Shown piece after piece: positions 1-9,168 of a stretch of 64,000 nucleotides of DNA. The notes beneath the pieces are model-generated. The model had not been told where the DNA came from, did no database searches, and saw nothing but the letters and a program-made list of their open reading frames with translations. The DNA lies in the NCBI RefSeq assembly GCF_019739195.1, contig NZ_JAHHDS010000003.1, positions 2,170,001-2,234,000 on the forward strand, written 5' to 3'. The position numbers and the translations under genes were made by a program. Positions within the stretch are counted from its first letter, which is position 1. Every line of letters begins with the position of its first letter. Source of the DNA: Microcella sp. (GTDB lineage Bacteria > Actinomycetota > Actinomycetes > Actinomycetales > Microbacteriaceae).

Positions 1-53
1 GAGAGCGGTGCGCACGGGGAGTGCTCACGAACCACCCCACCACTAGGAGCACG

Positions 54-1550
54 ATGCCTCGTTCGACCCGATATGCCGTTCGCCCGTTCGCTGCGATCGC
101 CGCGCTCACCCTCGCGCTCTCGAGCTTCGCGCTCGCGCCTGCCTCAGCCGAGCCGACGGACGCGCCCGAGCGCGAGGTCAGTGACGGCACGTGGGGCTCG
201 TCGACGCCGACAGCGATGCGGTTGACCGAGTTTCCGGCCGACACCGCCGACCTCGAGCGTGACGAGCCGCAGCTGAGCCCCGCGGCGGCGCCGACCGTCT
301 CGGGAGTTCTCGAGTATCGCCTGCCCAACAATTCGACTGCGCCGGTAGTCGACGGGGTCATCCGCTTCTGGCGCGAGGTCAGCACTGACGTGTATGCGAA
401 CCTCGCCTCGGTCGGGTCGTTCGGTCCGAACGGCGAATTCTCGACGAGCCTCACGGCGGGCACCTACCGCATCGAGTTCATCACGTTTGATGTCGGGGCC
501 GGGGCGCGCACCTATTGGAACAACGAGCCGGTGTTCTTCGGTGCCGACAAGATTGTGCTCAACGAAGACTTCAATCAGAACCTGGGCACCGTGGTCATCG
601 AGCCGCTCAGCGTCAGCTTCGACCGCGTCGCGGGCCTCGACCGCTTCGAGACCGCCGCCGCGCTGTCGGCGGGGGTGCTCGACGGCACCAGCCCCGCTCC
701 GGTCGTCTACATCGTCAACGCCTTCGGCTTCGCCGACGCTCTGTCGGCGGGGCCCGCAGCAGCCGCGCAGGGCGGAGTGCTCTTGCCCGTGTACGACACG
801 AGCATTCCCGACGTCATCCGAGACGAGCTGACGCGACTGAACCCCGAACGCATCGTGATCGCGGGCGGCACCGGGGTGGTCTCGGCCGGCGTCGAGACCG
901 AGTTGCAGGCGTTCGTCGATTCGCCCGCCGATGTCGACCGCGTCGCCGGGCCTGATCGCTATGCGACGTCGAGAGCGATCGTGCTCGATGCGTTCGGAGA
1001 CACCGAGTTGATCACCCTGTTCTTCGCCACGGGTCGCGATTTTCCCGACGCACTCGCGGCAGGCCCCGCCGCCGCGTTCTTCGACACCGCCGTGCTGCTC
1101 GTCGACGGCTCAGCGAGCAGCCTGCCCCCCGCGACGCGCGCACTGATCGAAGGCTTCGACGACCCGTACGCCTTTCTGGCGGGCGGCACGGGCGTCATCT
1201 CTTCGGCGGTCGCGGCGGCGATCGCTGCCGAGGTGGGCGGCCCCGGGTTCACGCAACGGTTGGCGGGGGCAGACCGCTTCGAGACGTCGAGGGTGATCAA
1301 CGAGTACGTCTTCCGCAACTCTGCGGCGTACTCCGACTTCGCCTTCATCGCCAACGCTTACGACTTTCCCGACGCTCTGTCTGCCGGGCCGGTGGCCGCG
1401 GCGTTCCAGGCTCCGCTCTACCTTTCCGCCCAGCAATGCCTCGACGCGCGCACGGCCTCGGGCATCGCCGACCTGCTGGTGAGCCAGGCGTTCCTGGTGG
1501 GCGGAACCGGCGTGCTCAGCGATCGCGTACTCGCCGCCGACGTCTGCTGA
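54..1550 (+). CDS. secreted cell wall-binding repeat (CWB2) protein
   Basis: Predicted exported surface protein of 498 residues. The ATG at 54 is preferred over the upstream ATG at 21 because AGGAG lies at 45-49, four bases before it, and the protein then begins with a classical signal peptide (Arg-rich start, hydrophobic core, cleavage likely after ASA near residue 33). Residues about 80-185 look like a beta-sandwich, carboxypeptidase-regulatory/Cna-B type domain (FSTSLTAGTYRIEF). The C-terminal part holds three tandem CWB2 units beginning near residues 191 (RVAGLDRFETA), 296 (RVAGPDRYATS) and 402 (RLAGADRFETS). Each contains the FADALSAGP-like and GGTGVxS hallmarks. CWB2 repeats are known to anchor proteins non-covalently to wall polymers. 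The N-terminal domain's target is unknown. A paralogue follows directly. Confidence 0.88.
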   Translation: MPRSTRYAVRPFAAIAALTLALSSFALAPASAEPTDAPEREVSDGTWGSSTPTAMRLTEFPADTADLERDEPQLSPAAAPTVSGVLEYRLPNNSTAPVVDGVIRFWREVSTDVYANLASVGSFGPNGEFSTSLTAGTYRIEFITFDVGAGARTYWNNEPVFFGADKIVLNEDFNQNLGTVVIEPLSVSFDRVAGLDRFETAAALSAGVLDGTSPAPVVYIVNAFGFADALSAGPAAAAQGGVLLPVYDTSIPDVIRDELTRLNPERIVIAGGTGVVSAGVETELQAFVDSPADVDRVAGPDRYATSRAIVLDAFGDTELITLFFATGRDFPDALAAGPAAAFFDTAVLLVDGSASSLPPATRALIEGFDDPYAFLAGGTGVISSAVAAAIAAEVGGPGFTQRLAGADRFETSRVINEYVFRNSAAYSDFAFIANAYDFPDALSAGPVAAAFQAPLYLSAQQCLDARTASGIADLLVSQAFLVGGTGVLSDRVLAADVC

Positions 1551-1644
1551 GCATTCGTTTGATCTGAGATGGTGCGCGAGGTATTGTCACCGTGAGGCGC
1601 TCACGACCTGTGAATTCTTCTTCCTCCACGCTCTAGGAACCGGA

Positions 1645-3975
1645 ATGCACACAGCGCGCCACGCCTCCGTCGCTCTACTCACCGCAGTGGCGCTCGTACT
1701 CGGTTCCGCTACTACGGCAGGCACAACTGTCGCCCATGCGACTGGCATCGAAACGGGTAGCGTCAGTGGTCGGCTCGTCGGGCTTGCAGGGACCCCATTC
1801 ACCGGTTCGCCGACTAACTCTCTCTTCCTCGATGGAAGGTATCTCGCCCTGAGAGCTTTGCCCGTTTCCGGGGCGCCCACCGTCTCGACGAGTGTTCGAG
1901 GCGACGGCAGTTTCTTGTTCGAGGACCTGCCGGTCGGGGACTACCGACTGCTTTTCGAGTACGGCTCGCAAGGTCCATGGGTAAGTACATACGTCGGTGG
2001 AGCGATGACGGCAGAGGCAGCCGAAATCGTGGCGGTCAGTGTCGGCGAAACCACCGTCATCGAGCAAGAATTGCTGAAGGAAGGCTCTTTCAGCGTGACG
2101 ATTCGTGGGCCGGCGGGCGAGATTCTGCAGCGGTTTGACTACTACGACTATGTCTATCAACCTCCGGCTGGGGAAGGCGCGGGAGCTGCCGCTCTCCCCA
2201 CTATTCGCTACAACGGGACGACCGGGGTTCTGACCTACAGTCGCCTCAGACCTGGTGAGTATCGTTTTGCTGGCATACCGTCGTCAGGGTTCCACACTGT
2301 GTACTGGCCGTCGGTCGCTACCCTCGCCGAATCCAGTTCCATCGTTGTGGGTTCAGGGCAGGCGATCTCCGATCTCCACATGGTCGTGCCCTACACCCCC
2401 AAGGTCTCCGGCACCGTTGTCATTCAGAAGCCGACCGGCCACATTCCGGGTGCCGGGGTGAGCGTTCGTCTCGTCAATGCCGACGGGATTACGGCTCGGT
2501 CAACAACAGCAGACGGCAACGGCCAATTTGTCTTGACCGACATTGAGCCTGGAACCTACACGCTGTGCGTACCGCACACGCAGGTATTGCCGCAACCATT
2601 CGCCTATGCCTGTGTCGGCAGCAGCGATGACGCGCCCTTGGGAGTGCCGTTCGACGTGGCTTGGGGCGAGCACGTCACCGATCTAGAGGTGAAGCCTGCG
2701 GCAACTGCTCGAATCTATGGGCAGCTGTCGGTGTCGCATCTCGTCCTCTCCGGGTACTTCGACGCGTCGGGAGGCAGCGTCGTATTCTGGAAGCTCGAGC
2801 CTGAAGACGGCGAGTGGAACGCCGTCGCCGTTGCCCCATTCACCACAGGCGGGCGGTTCACGTCTCCAGTGCTTCAACCGGGTGAATACCGGGTTGAGTT
2901 TCGACCGTCCGGCAACATCGACGGGCTCATCGTGGTATCCCGCGGGTATTGGCCCGAAGAGCACCTTTTCGAGGACGCAGTATCAGTTCACGTGGCCGAG
3001 GGTGAACCTGTCGTACTCGAACCCGCCCAGTTGGAGTCGGGCAGGATCGACACGTATCGGGTGGCCGGAGAGGACCGCTATTCCACCGCGGTAAAGATTT
3101 CAGAGTGGCTTCGTTCCGAAAGGGTCGAGCGAACCCCAGCGGTCTACATCGTGAATGGGAGCGGCTATGCGGACGCTCTCTCCGCGGGCCCGGCTGCTGC
3201 CGCCGCCGGAGGAGTCATGTTGCTTGTGCAACGAGATTCGATTCCGCCCGCTGTGGCTCAAGAGCTTCGGGAGCTTCAGCCGGAACGTATTGTCGTCGTC
3301 GGTGGCACGGGGGTTATCGCGGCGAGTACGGAACGGGCGTTGCAGCAGTACGTCGACGAGCCCGAGGACGTAGACCGCATTGAGGGAGAAGATCGCTACG
3401 CCACATCAAGGATGCTCGTGCTGGACACCTTTGCGTCTCAATCTCCACTGCCAGCGCTCTTCCTAGCCACGGGTCGGAACTTCCCCGACGCTCTAGCTGC
3501 TGGCCCCGCAGCTTCCCACCTCGGCGGAGCAGTATTGATGCTCGATGGAAGCCTTGCGACTATTGACACGGAGACGCGCAGTGTTCTGGCAAGCCTTGAT
3601 CCCGATCACATTTACCTGGCGGGCATGACCGGGTCGATCAGTGGTGCTATCGAAAGTGGGCTTCGAGCCCTGCCTGGGCGGCCACAGGTAACCCGTCTTG
3701 GCGGGACAGATCGATACGCTACGGCGAGGGAAATCTCAAAGGTCTTTGGCGACGACCACGCGTGGACAGTGCTCGCTACGGGTACAGGTTTCGCTGACGC
3801 GCTAGCTGGGGGCCCGTTCGCCGCAGCGTACGGCGCACCGCTATTGCTGTCGCAACCACATTGCATCCCTTTCGACACTTTCACCAGGATGCTCCGTAGC
3901 GGCACCAATGTGATTGCGCTTGTAGGGGGTACCGGTGTGCTGAGCGATGACGTGCGTGCTGGCACCGTCTGCTGA
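1645..3975 (+). CDS. secreted multi-domain CWB2 protein
   Basis: A 776-residue exported protein, paralogous in its C-terminus to the gene upstream. The signal peptide spans about residues 1-32. The middle (about 35-465) contains several beta-sandwich repeats of the carboxypeptidase-regulatory/Cna-B kind, recognisable by G-x-F-x-F/L-x-x-L/I-x-x-G-x-Y strings such as GSFLFEDLPVGDYRLLFEYG and GQFVLTDIEPGTYTLCV. Three CWB2 units start near residues 471 (YRVAGEDRYSTA), 578 (RIEGEDRYATS) and 683 (RLGGTDRYATA). TAGGAACCGG before the ATG can serve as the ribosome binding site. By eye the base and codon use is less GC-biased than in the neighbours (TAT, GTA, ATT and CGA are common), suggesting different ancestry or relaxed selection. 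The last residues (VRAGTVC) mirror the upstream paralogue (VLAADVC), so both end in Cys. Confidence 0.87.
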   Translation: MHTARHASVALLTAVALVLGSATTAGTTVAHATGIETGSVSGRLVGLAGTPFTGSPTNSLFLDGRYLALRALPVSGAPTVSTSVRGDGSFLFEDLPVGDYRLLFEYGSQGPWVSTYVGGAMTAEAAEIVAVSVGETTVIEQELLKEGSFSVTIRGPAGEILQRFDYYDYVYQPPAGEGAGAAALPTIRYNGTTGVLTYSRLRPGEYRFAGIPSSGFHTVYWPSVATLAESSSIVVGSGQAISDLHMVVPYTPKVSGTVVIQKPTGHIPGAGVSVRLVNADGITARSTTADGNGQFVLTDIEPGTYTLCVPHTQVLPQPFAYACVGSSDDAPLGVPFDVAWGEHVTDLEVKPAATARIYGQLSVSHLVLSGYFDASGGSVVFWKLEPEDGEWNAVAVAPFTTGGRFTSPVLQPGEYRVEFRPSGNIDGLIVVSRGYWPEEHLFEDAVSVHVAEGEPVVLEPAQLESGRIDTYRVAGEDRYSTAVKISEWLRSERVERTPAVYIVNGSGYADALSAGPAAAAAGGVMLLVQRDSIPPAVAQELRELQPERIVVVGGTGVIAASTERALQQYVDEPEDVDRIEGEDRYATSRMLVLDTFASQSPLPALFLATGRNFPDALAAGPAASHLGGAVLMLDGSLATIDTETRSVLASLDPDHIYLAGMTGSISGAIESGLRALPGRPQVTRLGGTDRYATAREISKVFGDDHAWTVLATGTGFADALAGGPFAAAYGAPLLLSQPHCIPFDTFTRMLRSGTNVIALVGGTGVLSDDVRAGTVC

Positions 3976-3983
3976 GCATCCCT

Positions 3984-4008
3984 CGCCGCCGTAGCGCTTT
4001 TCGCGGCG
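3984..4008 (+). terminator. possible hairpin after the CWB2 pair
   Basis: CGCCGC at 3984-3989 can pair with GCGGCG at 4003-4008 around a 13-base loop, just after the stop codon of the second CWB2 gene and before the whiB2 promoter. There is no downstream T run, so termination is only a guess. Confidence 0.3.
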
Positions 4009-4053
4009 CGTCGCAACTGTGAATAGCGGGTCGAACCTTTTACTATCCGCGAC

Positions 4054-4082
4054 TTGACGCGAGCGAATGACACGAGTGTAAT
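4054..4082 (+). promoter_or_regulatory. predicted sigma-70-type promoter of whiB2
   Basis: TTGACG at 4054-4059 and TGTAAT at 4077-4082 are separated by 17 bases. Both are close to the -35 and -10 consensus of the principal sigma factor. Transcription would start near 4089, giving a leader of about 40 bases to the whiB2 ATG. Confidence 0.55.
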
Positions 4083-4129
4083 TAGGGCATCCCATGCAAC
4101 GGGGGTCGTGTGGGGGAAGGGGAGAAACG

Positions 4130-4450
4130 ATGAGCGAGTACCGGAACACCGTTCCCGGAGATTGGTTCGTCGACCCTGTTCGGCTCGGGGTTCCGGGCGT
4201 GCGCCGCCGTTCGGCCGTCGATGACGACGACAACGCGCTCGCCTGGCAGGCCGACGCGCTGTGCGCGCAGACCGACCCCGAAGCCTTCTTTCCTGAAAAG
4301 GGCGGCTCGACCCGCGACGCCAAGAAGATCTGCACGACGTGCGAGGTCAAGGCAGAGTGCCTCGAGTACGCCCTGCAGAACGACGAGCGCTTCGGCATCT
4401 GGGGCGGCCTGAGCGAGCGCGAGCGCCGCAAGCTTCGTCGCCGCGCGTGA
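4130..4450 (+). CDS. whiB2: WhiB-family iron-sulfur transcriptional regulator, WhiB2/WhmD type
   Basis: A 106-residue WhiB protein. The four cluster-binding cysteines are C45, C68, C71 and C77 (C-x22-C-x2-C-x5-C), followed by GIWGG and a basic tail (RERRKLRRRA). The family binds a [4Fe-4S] cluster and the principal sigma factor. WhiB2/WhmD controls cell division and septation in mycobacteria. The ATG at 4130 is chosen because AAGGGGAG precedes it closely; an in-frame ATG at 4094 lacks such a site. The WhiB2 assignment rests on the N-terminal extension before the first Cys and on the neighbours (large glycosyltransferase, DUF3499 and manB downstream), an order shared with M. tuberculosis. Confidence 0.9.
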   Translation: MSEYRNTVPGDWFVDPVRLGVPGVRRRSAVDDDDNALAWQADALCAQTDPEAFFPEKGGSTRDAKKICTTCEVKAECLEYALQNDERFGIWGGLSERERRKLRRRA

Positions 4451-4534
4451 ACGTCGCCGCGCCAGCGTGCGCGGTCTCGCCGACACCCCCGCTCGTGACC
4501 CCGGTCACCAGCCCATGACCGTAGGGTCGTAGAC

Positions 4535-7500
4535 GTGCAGCCTCGCGTCATCGCCATTCTTCTCGCCCGCCGCGGCGGCGAGGTGCTGCAGCAGACTCTG
4601 GATGCTCTCGCGGCACAATCGCGCCGCCCCGACCTGCTCGTGGTCGTCGACGCCGCGGGCGACGACGAGACCACGGCCCAGCTGAGCGCTGCCGGGCCCA
4701 CCCAGTTCGTCAGCGCGGGCACGTCGGTCGCGCTCGGCGAGCTCGTGCACCGTGCGCTCATGGCGGTGCCGCCAGTCGAGCCTGCGAGCTCGCCCTACGG
4801 CGGCGTCGATGAGTGGCTGTGGCTGCTGCGCCACGACACCACGCCCGACCCGCGCGCGCTCGAGCGTCTGCTCGGCGCTGTCGAGATCGCGCCCTCCGTC
4901 GCGGTGGCGGGGCCCAAGCAGCTCGAGGCCGAGCATCCGACCGTCATCGCCGGCTTCGGCGAGACGATGACGCGCTACGGCGCCTCGATCGCCCTCGCCG
5001 AGCGCGAACTCGACCAAGCGCAGCACGACCGCACCAGCGACGTGCTCGCGATGGGCGAGGCCGGGCTGCTCGTGCGCCGCGCCGCCTACCACCAGGTCGA
5101 GGGCTTCGACCCGGCGCTGACGACCGTCGATGCGGCGCTCGATCTGTGCGTGCGCATCCGTCTGGCGGGGCACCGCGTCGTGGGGGTGCCGCAGGCACGC
5201 GTCTTCGTGCACGAGGGCACGGTGCTCGCCGGGCGGCCGGGGTCGCACCCCAAGGTCTCACAGCGCGGCCTCGCCCGATTGCGCCGCCGCGCGCAGCTGC
5301 ACCGGCGCCTCACCTATGCGCCCGCGCTCGCCGTGCCGTTGCACTGGCTCAGCCTGCTGCCGCTCGCCATCGTGCGGGCACTCGGGCATCTGCTGCGCAA
5401 GCGCCCGACGCTCGTCGGAGCCGAGTTCGCCGCTGCGCTCTCGGTCGCGTTCTCGGGCTCGGCCGTGCCGAACGCCCGACGCCGTCTCGCGCGCGGCCGC
5501 ACCATGGGCTGGGCGGCGATTGACCCGCTGCGCTTGCCGCCCGACGAGGTGCGCCAGCGCCGGGCGATCGCACGGGATGCCCGTCTGAGCGCCCAAGAAG
5601 ACTCGCGCCCGCCGCGCCCCGCCTTCGCTCCCGGCGGAGCCCTCGTGGTCGTGCTGGCCGCGCTGCTGGGTGCCGCGCTGCTCTCGCCCCTCATCGGAGC
5701 CCCCGCTCTGCTCGGCGGAGCCTTCGCGCCGATCGCCGCCGACCTGCCCGCCCTGCTCGGCGCGCTCGAGCGCACGGTCGAGGGCGCGGCCGACCCCTTC
5801 GCCTTCGTGCTCGCCCTGCTGGGGCTCACGACGTTCTGGCAGCCTTCGCTCTCGCTCGTCGTGCTCGTTCTTGTCGCGTTGCCGCTCGCGGCGCTCGGCG
5901 GCTGGTGGGCGACGGCCGAGCTCGTGCGGCGGCCCGGCCCGGCCGCGGTCGGCGCGGTGCTGTGGGCCTTGTCGCCCGCGCTCATCGTGGCCGTCACCGA
6001 GGGCCGCCCGGCGGCGATCGTGGCGCACCTCGCTCTGCCGTGGCTCGTTGTCGCGGCCGCCCGCGCGGGGCGCTCCTGGAGCGCAGCGGGCGCCGCAGGC
6101 CTGCTCGGCGCGATCGTGGCGGCGTCGGCGCCCTCGCTCGTGCCGGCGCTGCTCTTCGCGTGGCTCGCCTGGATTCTCGTGAACCCCCGCCAGTTCGGCC
6201 GCCTGCTGACGCTGCCGGTGCCCGCCCTCGCGCTCTTCGCCCCGCTCGTCATCGACCAGCTTGTGCGCGGCACGCCTCTTGGGTTGCTAGCCGACCCCGG
6301 TCTGCCGGCCGTCACGGGCGCGAGCTCGCCGACGGGGCTGCTGCTCGGCTGGCCCGACCTGGCTCTGCTATTGGCCCCGCTCGAGGCGCTGCTGCCGGGC
6401 TTCGGCGAGGCGACGTTGCTGGGGCTGCCGCTCGTCGGCGTCGTGCTCGCTCTGCTGATGCTGCCCGTCGTGGCGCTCGCTCTGCTCGGCCTGGCCCTGC
6501 CCGACGGTCGCCGCGGCCTCGTGCCCCTCGTGCTCGCCGCGCTGGGCCTGCTCTCGGCGTGGGCGCTCTCGGGCGTCGCCGTCTCGGTGGCGGGCGGGCA
6601 GCTCGTGCCGATCGATGTCGGCCCCGCGCTGAGCCTCACCGCGCTCGGCCTCGTGCTCGCGGCCGCGATCGGTCTCGACGGGCTCGGAGCCCGGCCGGGC
6701 ACCGTGCCGGGGTCGTCGTATGCGTTCGTCGCGGGACGCGGCGCTGCAGTGCGCGGTCGACGGATGCTCGCCGCCGTTCTCGCCACGCTCGCCGTGTTGG
6801 CGGCCGCGGTCGTCGCGGCTCCGGCAGCGACGACGGTGCTCACGGGCACGGCCGCCGTGCGGGCGGGGGAGCCGCGCACGCTGCCCGCTCTCGTCGCCGC
6901 CGAGGCGGCGACCGACCCGGGGCTCGGCACGCTCGTCATCACACCGCTCGAGACAGGCGTCGCAGCGCGCCTCGACCGCGGCACGGGGGTCACCCTTGCT
7001 GAGCAGCGCACGATGCTCTCGACGGCGGTGCTCTCCGGCAGCGGTCTGCCCGGCACGAGTGCGCAGCCGTTCGGCATCTCGCTGCTCGACACCGCTCTGG
7101 TCGACGAGGTGCCGCGCGGCGAGGCGACCTTCGCCGAGGGCGACGGCGTCGTCGCCGCCGACGCGCAGTCGCTCGCCACCATCGTCGCCAACCTCGTCGC
7201 GCCGAGCGGCCGCGACCTCACCCCCGAGCTCGACGCCCTCGACGTGCGGTTCGTGCTGCTCGATAGCCCTGCGGGCGAGGCCAACAGCGCGGTTGCCGCG
7301 CTCGACGGCAACGCGCAGCTGGCCCCCGTCGGCGACACCGACGCCGGACGCCTGTACCGCGTGGTCGCCGACGACGAGAGCCGCGCGGCCTCGACAGTGC
7401 GGCCCGCCACGACGCCGGTGATTCTCGGGGTGCAGCTGAGCATCCTGGCCCTCACGCTGCTGCTCGCCGCGCCGACGAGTCTGCGTGCCCGTCGCCCGCG

Positions 7501-7564
7501 TGTCGACTCCGGGGTTGACGAGGGCCCCGCCGCGACCTTCGAGGCAGGTGACGACGATGACTGA
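4535..7564 (+). CDS. large membrane-bound family 2 glycosyltransferase
   Basis: A 1009-residue protein starting at GTG. Residues about 1-260 form a GT-A/family 2 glycosyltransferase domain: an N-terminal VIAILLARRGGEVL strand, DLLVVVDAAGDDET for nucleotide-sugar binding, and LLRHDTTPDPRAL in the place of the DxD region. A membrane part follows with many Leu/Ala-rich helices between about 265 and 780, then a soluble segment of about 190 residues and a last helix near 960-985. Family knowledge suggests transfer of a sugar to a lipid-linked wall polymer; donor and acceptor cannot be read from the sequence. It lies between whiB2 and a DUF5719 gene, overlapping the latter by 8 bases, so the two are probably co-translated. 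Confidence 0.8.
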   Translation: MQPRVIAILLARRGGEVLQQTLDALAAQSRRPDLLVVVDAAGDDETTAQLSAAGPTQFVSAGTSVALGELVHRALMAVPPVEPASSPYGGVDEWLWLLRHDTTPDPRALERLLGAVEIAPSVAVAGPKQLEAEHPTVIAGFGETMTRYGASIALAERELDQAQHDRTSDVLAMGEAGLLVRRAAYHQVEGFDPALTTVDAALDLCVRIRLAGHRVVGVPQARVFVHEGTVLAGRPGSHPKVSQRGLARLRRRAQLHRRLTYAPALAVPLHWLSLLPLAIVRALGHLLRKRPTLVGAEFAAALSVAFSGSAVPNARRRLARGRTMGWAAIDPLRLPPDEVRQRRAIARDARLSAQEDSRPPRPAFAPGGALVVVLAALLGAALLSPLIGAPALLGGAFAPIAADLPALLGALERTVEGAADPFAFVLALLGLTTFWQPSLSLVVLVLVALPLAALGGWWATAELVRRPGPAAVGAVLWALSPALIVAVTEGRPAAIVAHLALPWLVVAAARAGRSWSAAGAAGLLGAIVAASAPSLVPALLFAWLAWILVNPRQFGRLLTLPVPALALFAPLVIDQLVRGTPLGLLADPGLPAVTGASSPTGLLLGWPDLALLLAPLEALLPGFGEATLLGLPLVGVVLALLMLPVVALALLGLALPDGRRGLVPLVLAALGLLSAWALSGVAVSVAGGQLVPIDVGPALSLTALGLVLAAAIGLDGLGARPGTVPGSSYAFVAGRGAAVRGRRMLAAVLATLAVLAAAVVAAPAATTVLTGTAAVRAGEPRTLPALVAAEAATDPGLGTLVITPLETGVAARLDRGTGVTLAEQRTMLSTAVLSGSGLPGTSAQPFGISLLDTALVDEVPRGEATFAEGDGVVAADAQSLATIVANLVAPSGRDLTPELDALDVRFVLLDSPAGEANSAVAALDGNAQLAPVGDTDAGRLYRVVADDESRAASTVRPATTPVILGVQLSILALTLLLAAPTSLRARRPRVDSGVDEGPAATFEAGDDDD

Positions 7565-9158
7565 CCCGCAGACGCCGAGCACACCCGGCACGCCCAGCCC
7601 CGCCGAGCCGCCCGCCGCCACGCCTGCCGTGCCGCCGGCGCCGCCCGCCGCCACCCCAGAGTTGCCGAATGTGGCGAGAGTCGCCGAAAGTTCGGGCACA
7701 CGTGCCACGAACGGCGACTTTGGCGGCGCTGCTGACGCGCCGCCCGAGCCCGAGCCCGAGCCGCGCCGCACGCGGGCCCTGCTCGCCGCGAGCGGCCGCG
7801 CATCCCTCGCCCTCATCGCGACGGGGGCCGCCGCTGCACTCGCGCTCGGCGTGCTGTTCGTGCCGAGCCCCGCGCTCGCCCCCGAGCCGCTCGCGATCAC
7901 CGTGACGCCCGACCGCAGCGACCAGTCGCTCGTCTGCGCCGGAGCCGCCCTGGGCGTCACGCGCGGCGACGACCCCCAGGTGGCCGGCGTCGCTCTGCCG
8001 CTGCGCCGCAGCGCGGGTGCGGGGCTCGTCGAGTCGACGATCGCCGAGAGCGATGCGCTCGACGGCACGGCCACAGTCGTGACTCTGCCGCGCGATGCTC
8101 CGGCAGAAGCGGTCGCCGCGAGCGAGTCGGTGCGCCCGACCACGGCCGACGTCGCGGGGCTGGCCGCCGCCGAGTGCCTCACCCCTGCTCGCTCTGCCTG
8201 GCTCGTGGGTGGTTCGACCACGGTGGGCCGCAGCACGTGGATCGTGCTCAGCAACGCGGGCGCTGTCGACGCCACAGTGAGCCTGCGCATCATCGCCGAG
8301 AACGGCCCCATCGAGGCCCCGGGCACGACCGGCATCATCGTGGCGGCCGGCGAGCAGCGTGTGCTGCCGCTCAGCGGCATCGCGGTCAACGTCGAGTCGC
8401 CGGTCATCGAGGTGACGAGCTCGGGTGGGTCAATCGCCGCGACGCTGCAGCACTCGGTCGTGCGCGGGCTCGACCCGAGCGGCATCAGCATCGTGACGCC
8501 GATCGACGCGCCGGCCACGCGGCACGTGATTCCGGCGCTGCCGGTCATCAACGGCCAGGCCGTGCTCGAGCGCAGCACCGCAGACGGCGGCGCCGATGCG
8601 TTGACGGCTTTGCGGATGCTCGCCCCGGGCGACACGCCCGCCCAGGTCACCGTGCGCCTGATTCCTGAGGGCGACGGCACCGGTATCGCGCTGACCACGA
8701 CGCTCGAGCCGCAGACCGTGGTCGACCTACCCTTCACCGACCTGCTCGACGGCGACTACGCCGTTGTCGTCGAGGCGAGTGAACCGATCATCGTGGCAGC
8801 GCGCACCAGTTCGGCGGGCACGACCGGCCTCGACCTCGAGTGGTTTAGCCCCGCTCCGGCGATGGAGGCGGGCGTTGACGTGCTCGCCGCCGTGGCCCCC
8901 GTCGGCACCGCAGTCACGGCGCGCCTGCACCTGTTCGCCCCCGAGGGCGAGGCCACCGTCACCGTCGACGGCCGCACCGTGGTGGTTCCCGCCGACGGCG
9001 GCCTCGTGCTCGAGACCGCGACGAACGCGGCCGTGCAGCTGACCTCGACCGCACCTCTACACGCGAGCGTGAGCTACCGCGGTGATGCGGTGCTCGCGGG
9101 CACGCGCATCCTGCCCCCGCCGCAGGCCGCACGCCCGGTGACGGTGCTGCCCTACTAG
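7557..9158 (+). CDS. DUF5719 family membrane-anchored protein
   Basis: A 533-residue protein with a Pro/Ala/Glu-rich cytoplasmic N-terminus (about 1-75), one transmembrane helix near 78-100 and a large extracellular beta-rich domain with repeated short strands (STTVGRSTWIVLSNAG and similar). The start is the ATG at 7557, which overlaps the glycosyltransferase stop and has AGGCAGG upstream. An extended frame upstream of it lies inside the preceding gene. Proteins of this type usually follow the large glycosyltransferase in Actinobacteria. This suggests a partner role in cell-envelope polysaccharide assembly, but no catalytic motif is visible. Confidence 0.72.
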   Translation: MTDPQTPSTPGTPSPAEPPAATPAVPPAPPAATPELPNVARVAESSGTRATNGDFGGAADAPPEPEPEPRRTRALLAASGRASLALIATGAAAALALGVLFVPSPALAPEPLAITVTPDRSDQSLVCAGAALGVTRGDDPQVAGVALPLRRSAGAGLVESTIAESDALDGTATVVTLPRDAPAEAVAASESVRPTTADVAGLAAAECLTPARSAWLVGGSTTVGRSTWIVLSNAGAVDATVSLRIIAENGPIEAPGTTGIIVAAGEQRVLPLSGIAVNVESPVIEVTSSGGSIAATLQHSVVRGLDPSGISIVTPIDAPATRHVIPALPVINGQAVLERSTADGGADALTALRMLAPGDTPAQVTVRLIPEGDGTGIALTTTLEPQTVVDLPFTDLLDGDYAVVVEASEPIIVAARTSSAGTTGLDLEWFSPAPAMEAGVDVLAAVAPVGTAVTARLHLFAPEGEATVTVDGRTVVVPADGGLVLETATNAAVQLTSTAPLHASVSYRGDAVLAGTRILPPPQAARPVTVLPY

Positions 9159-9168
9159 GTCAGTCTGC

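Noticed and set aside
5314-7803. 829-codon minus-strand frame opposite the glycosyltransferase
   Set aside because: Its composition is Ser/Ala/Arg-rich without domains, and it is a shadow of the plus-strand membrane protein.
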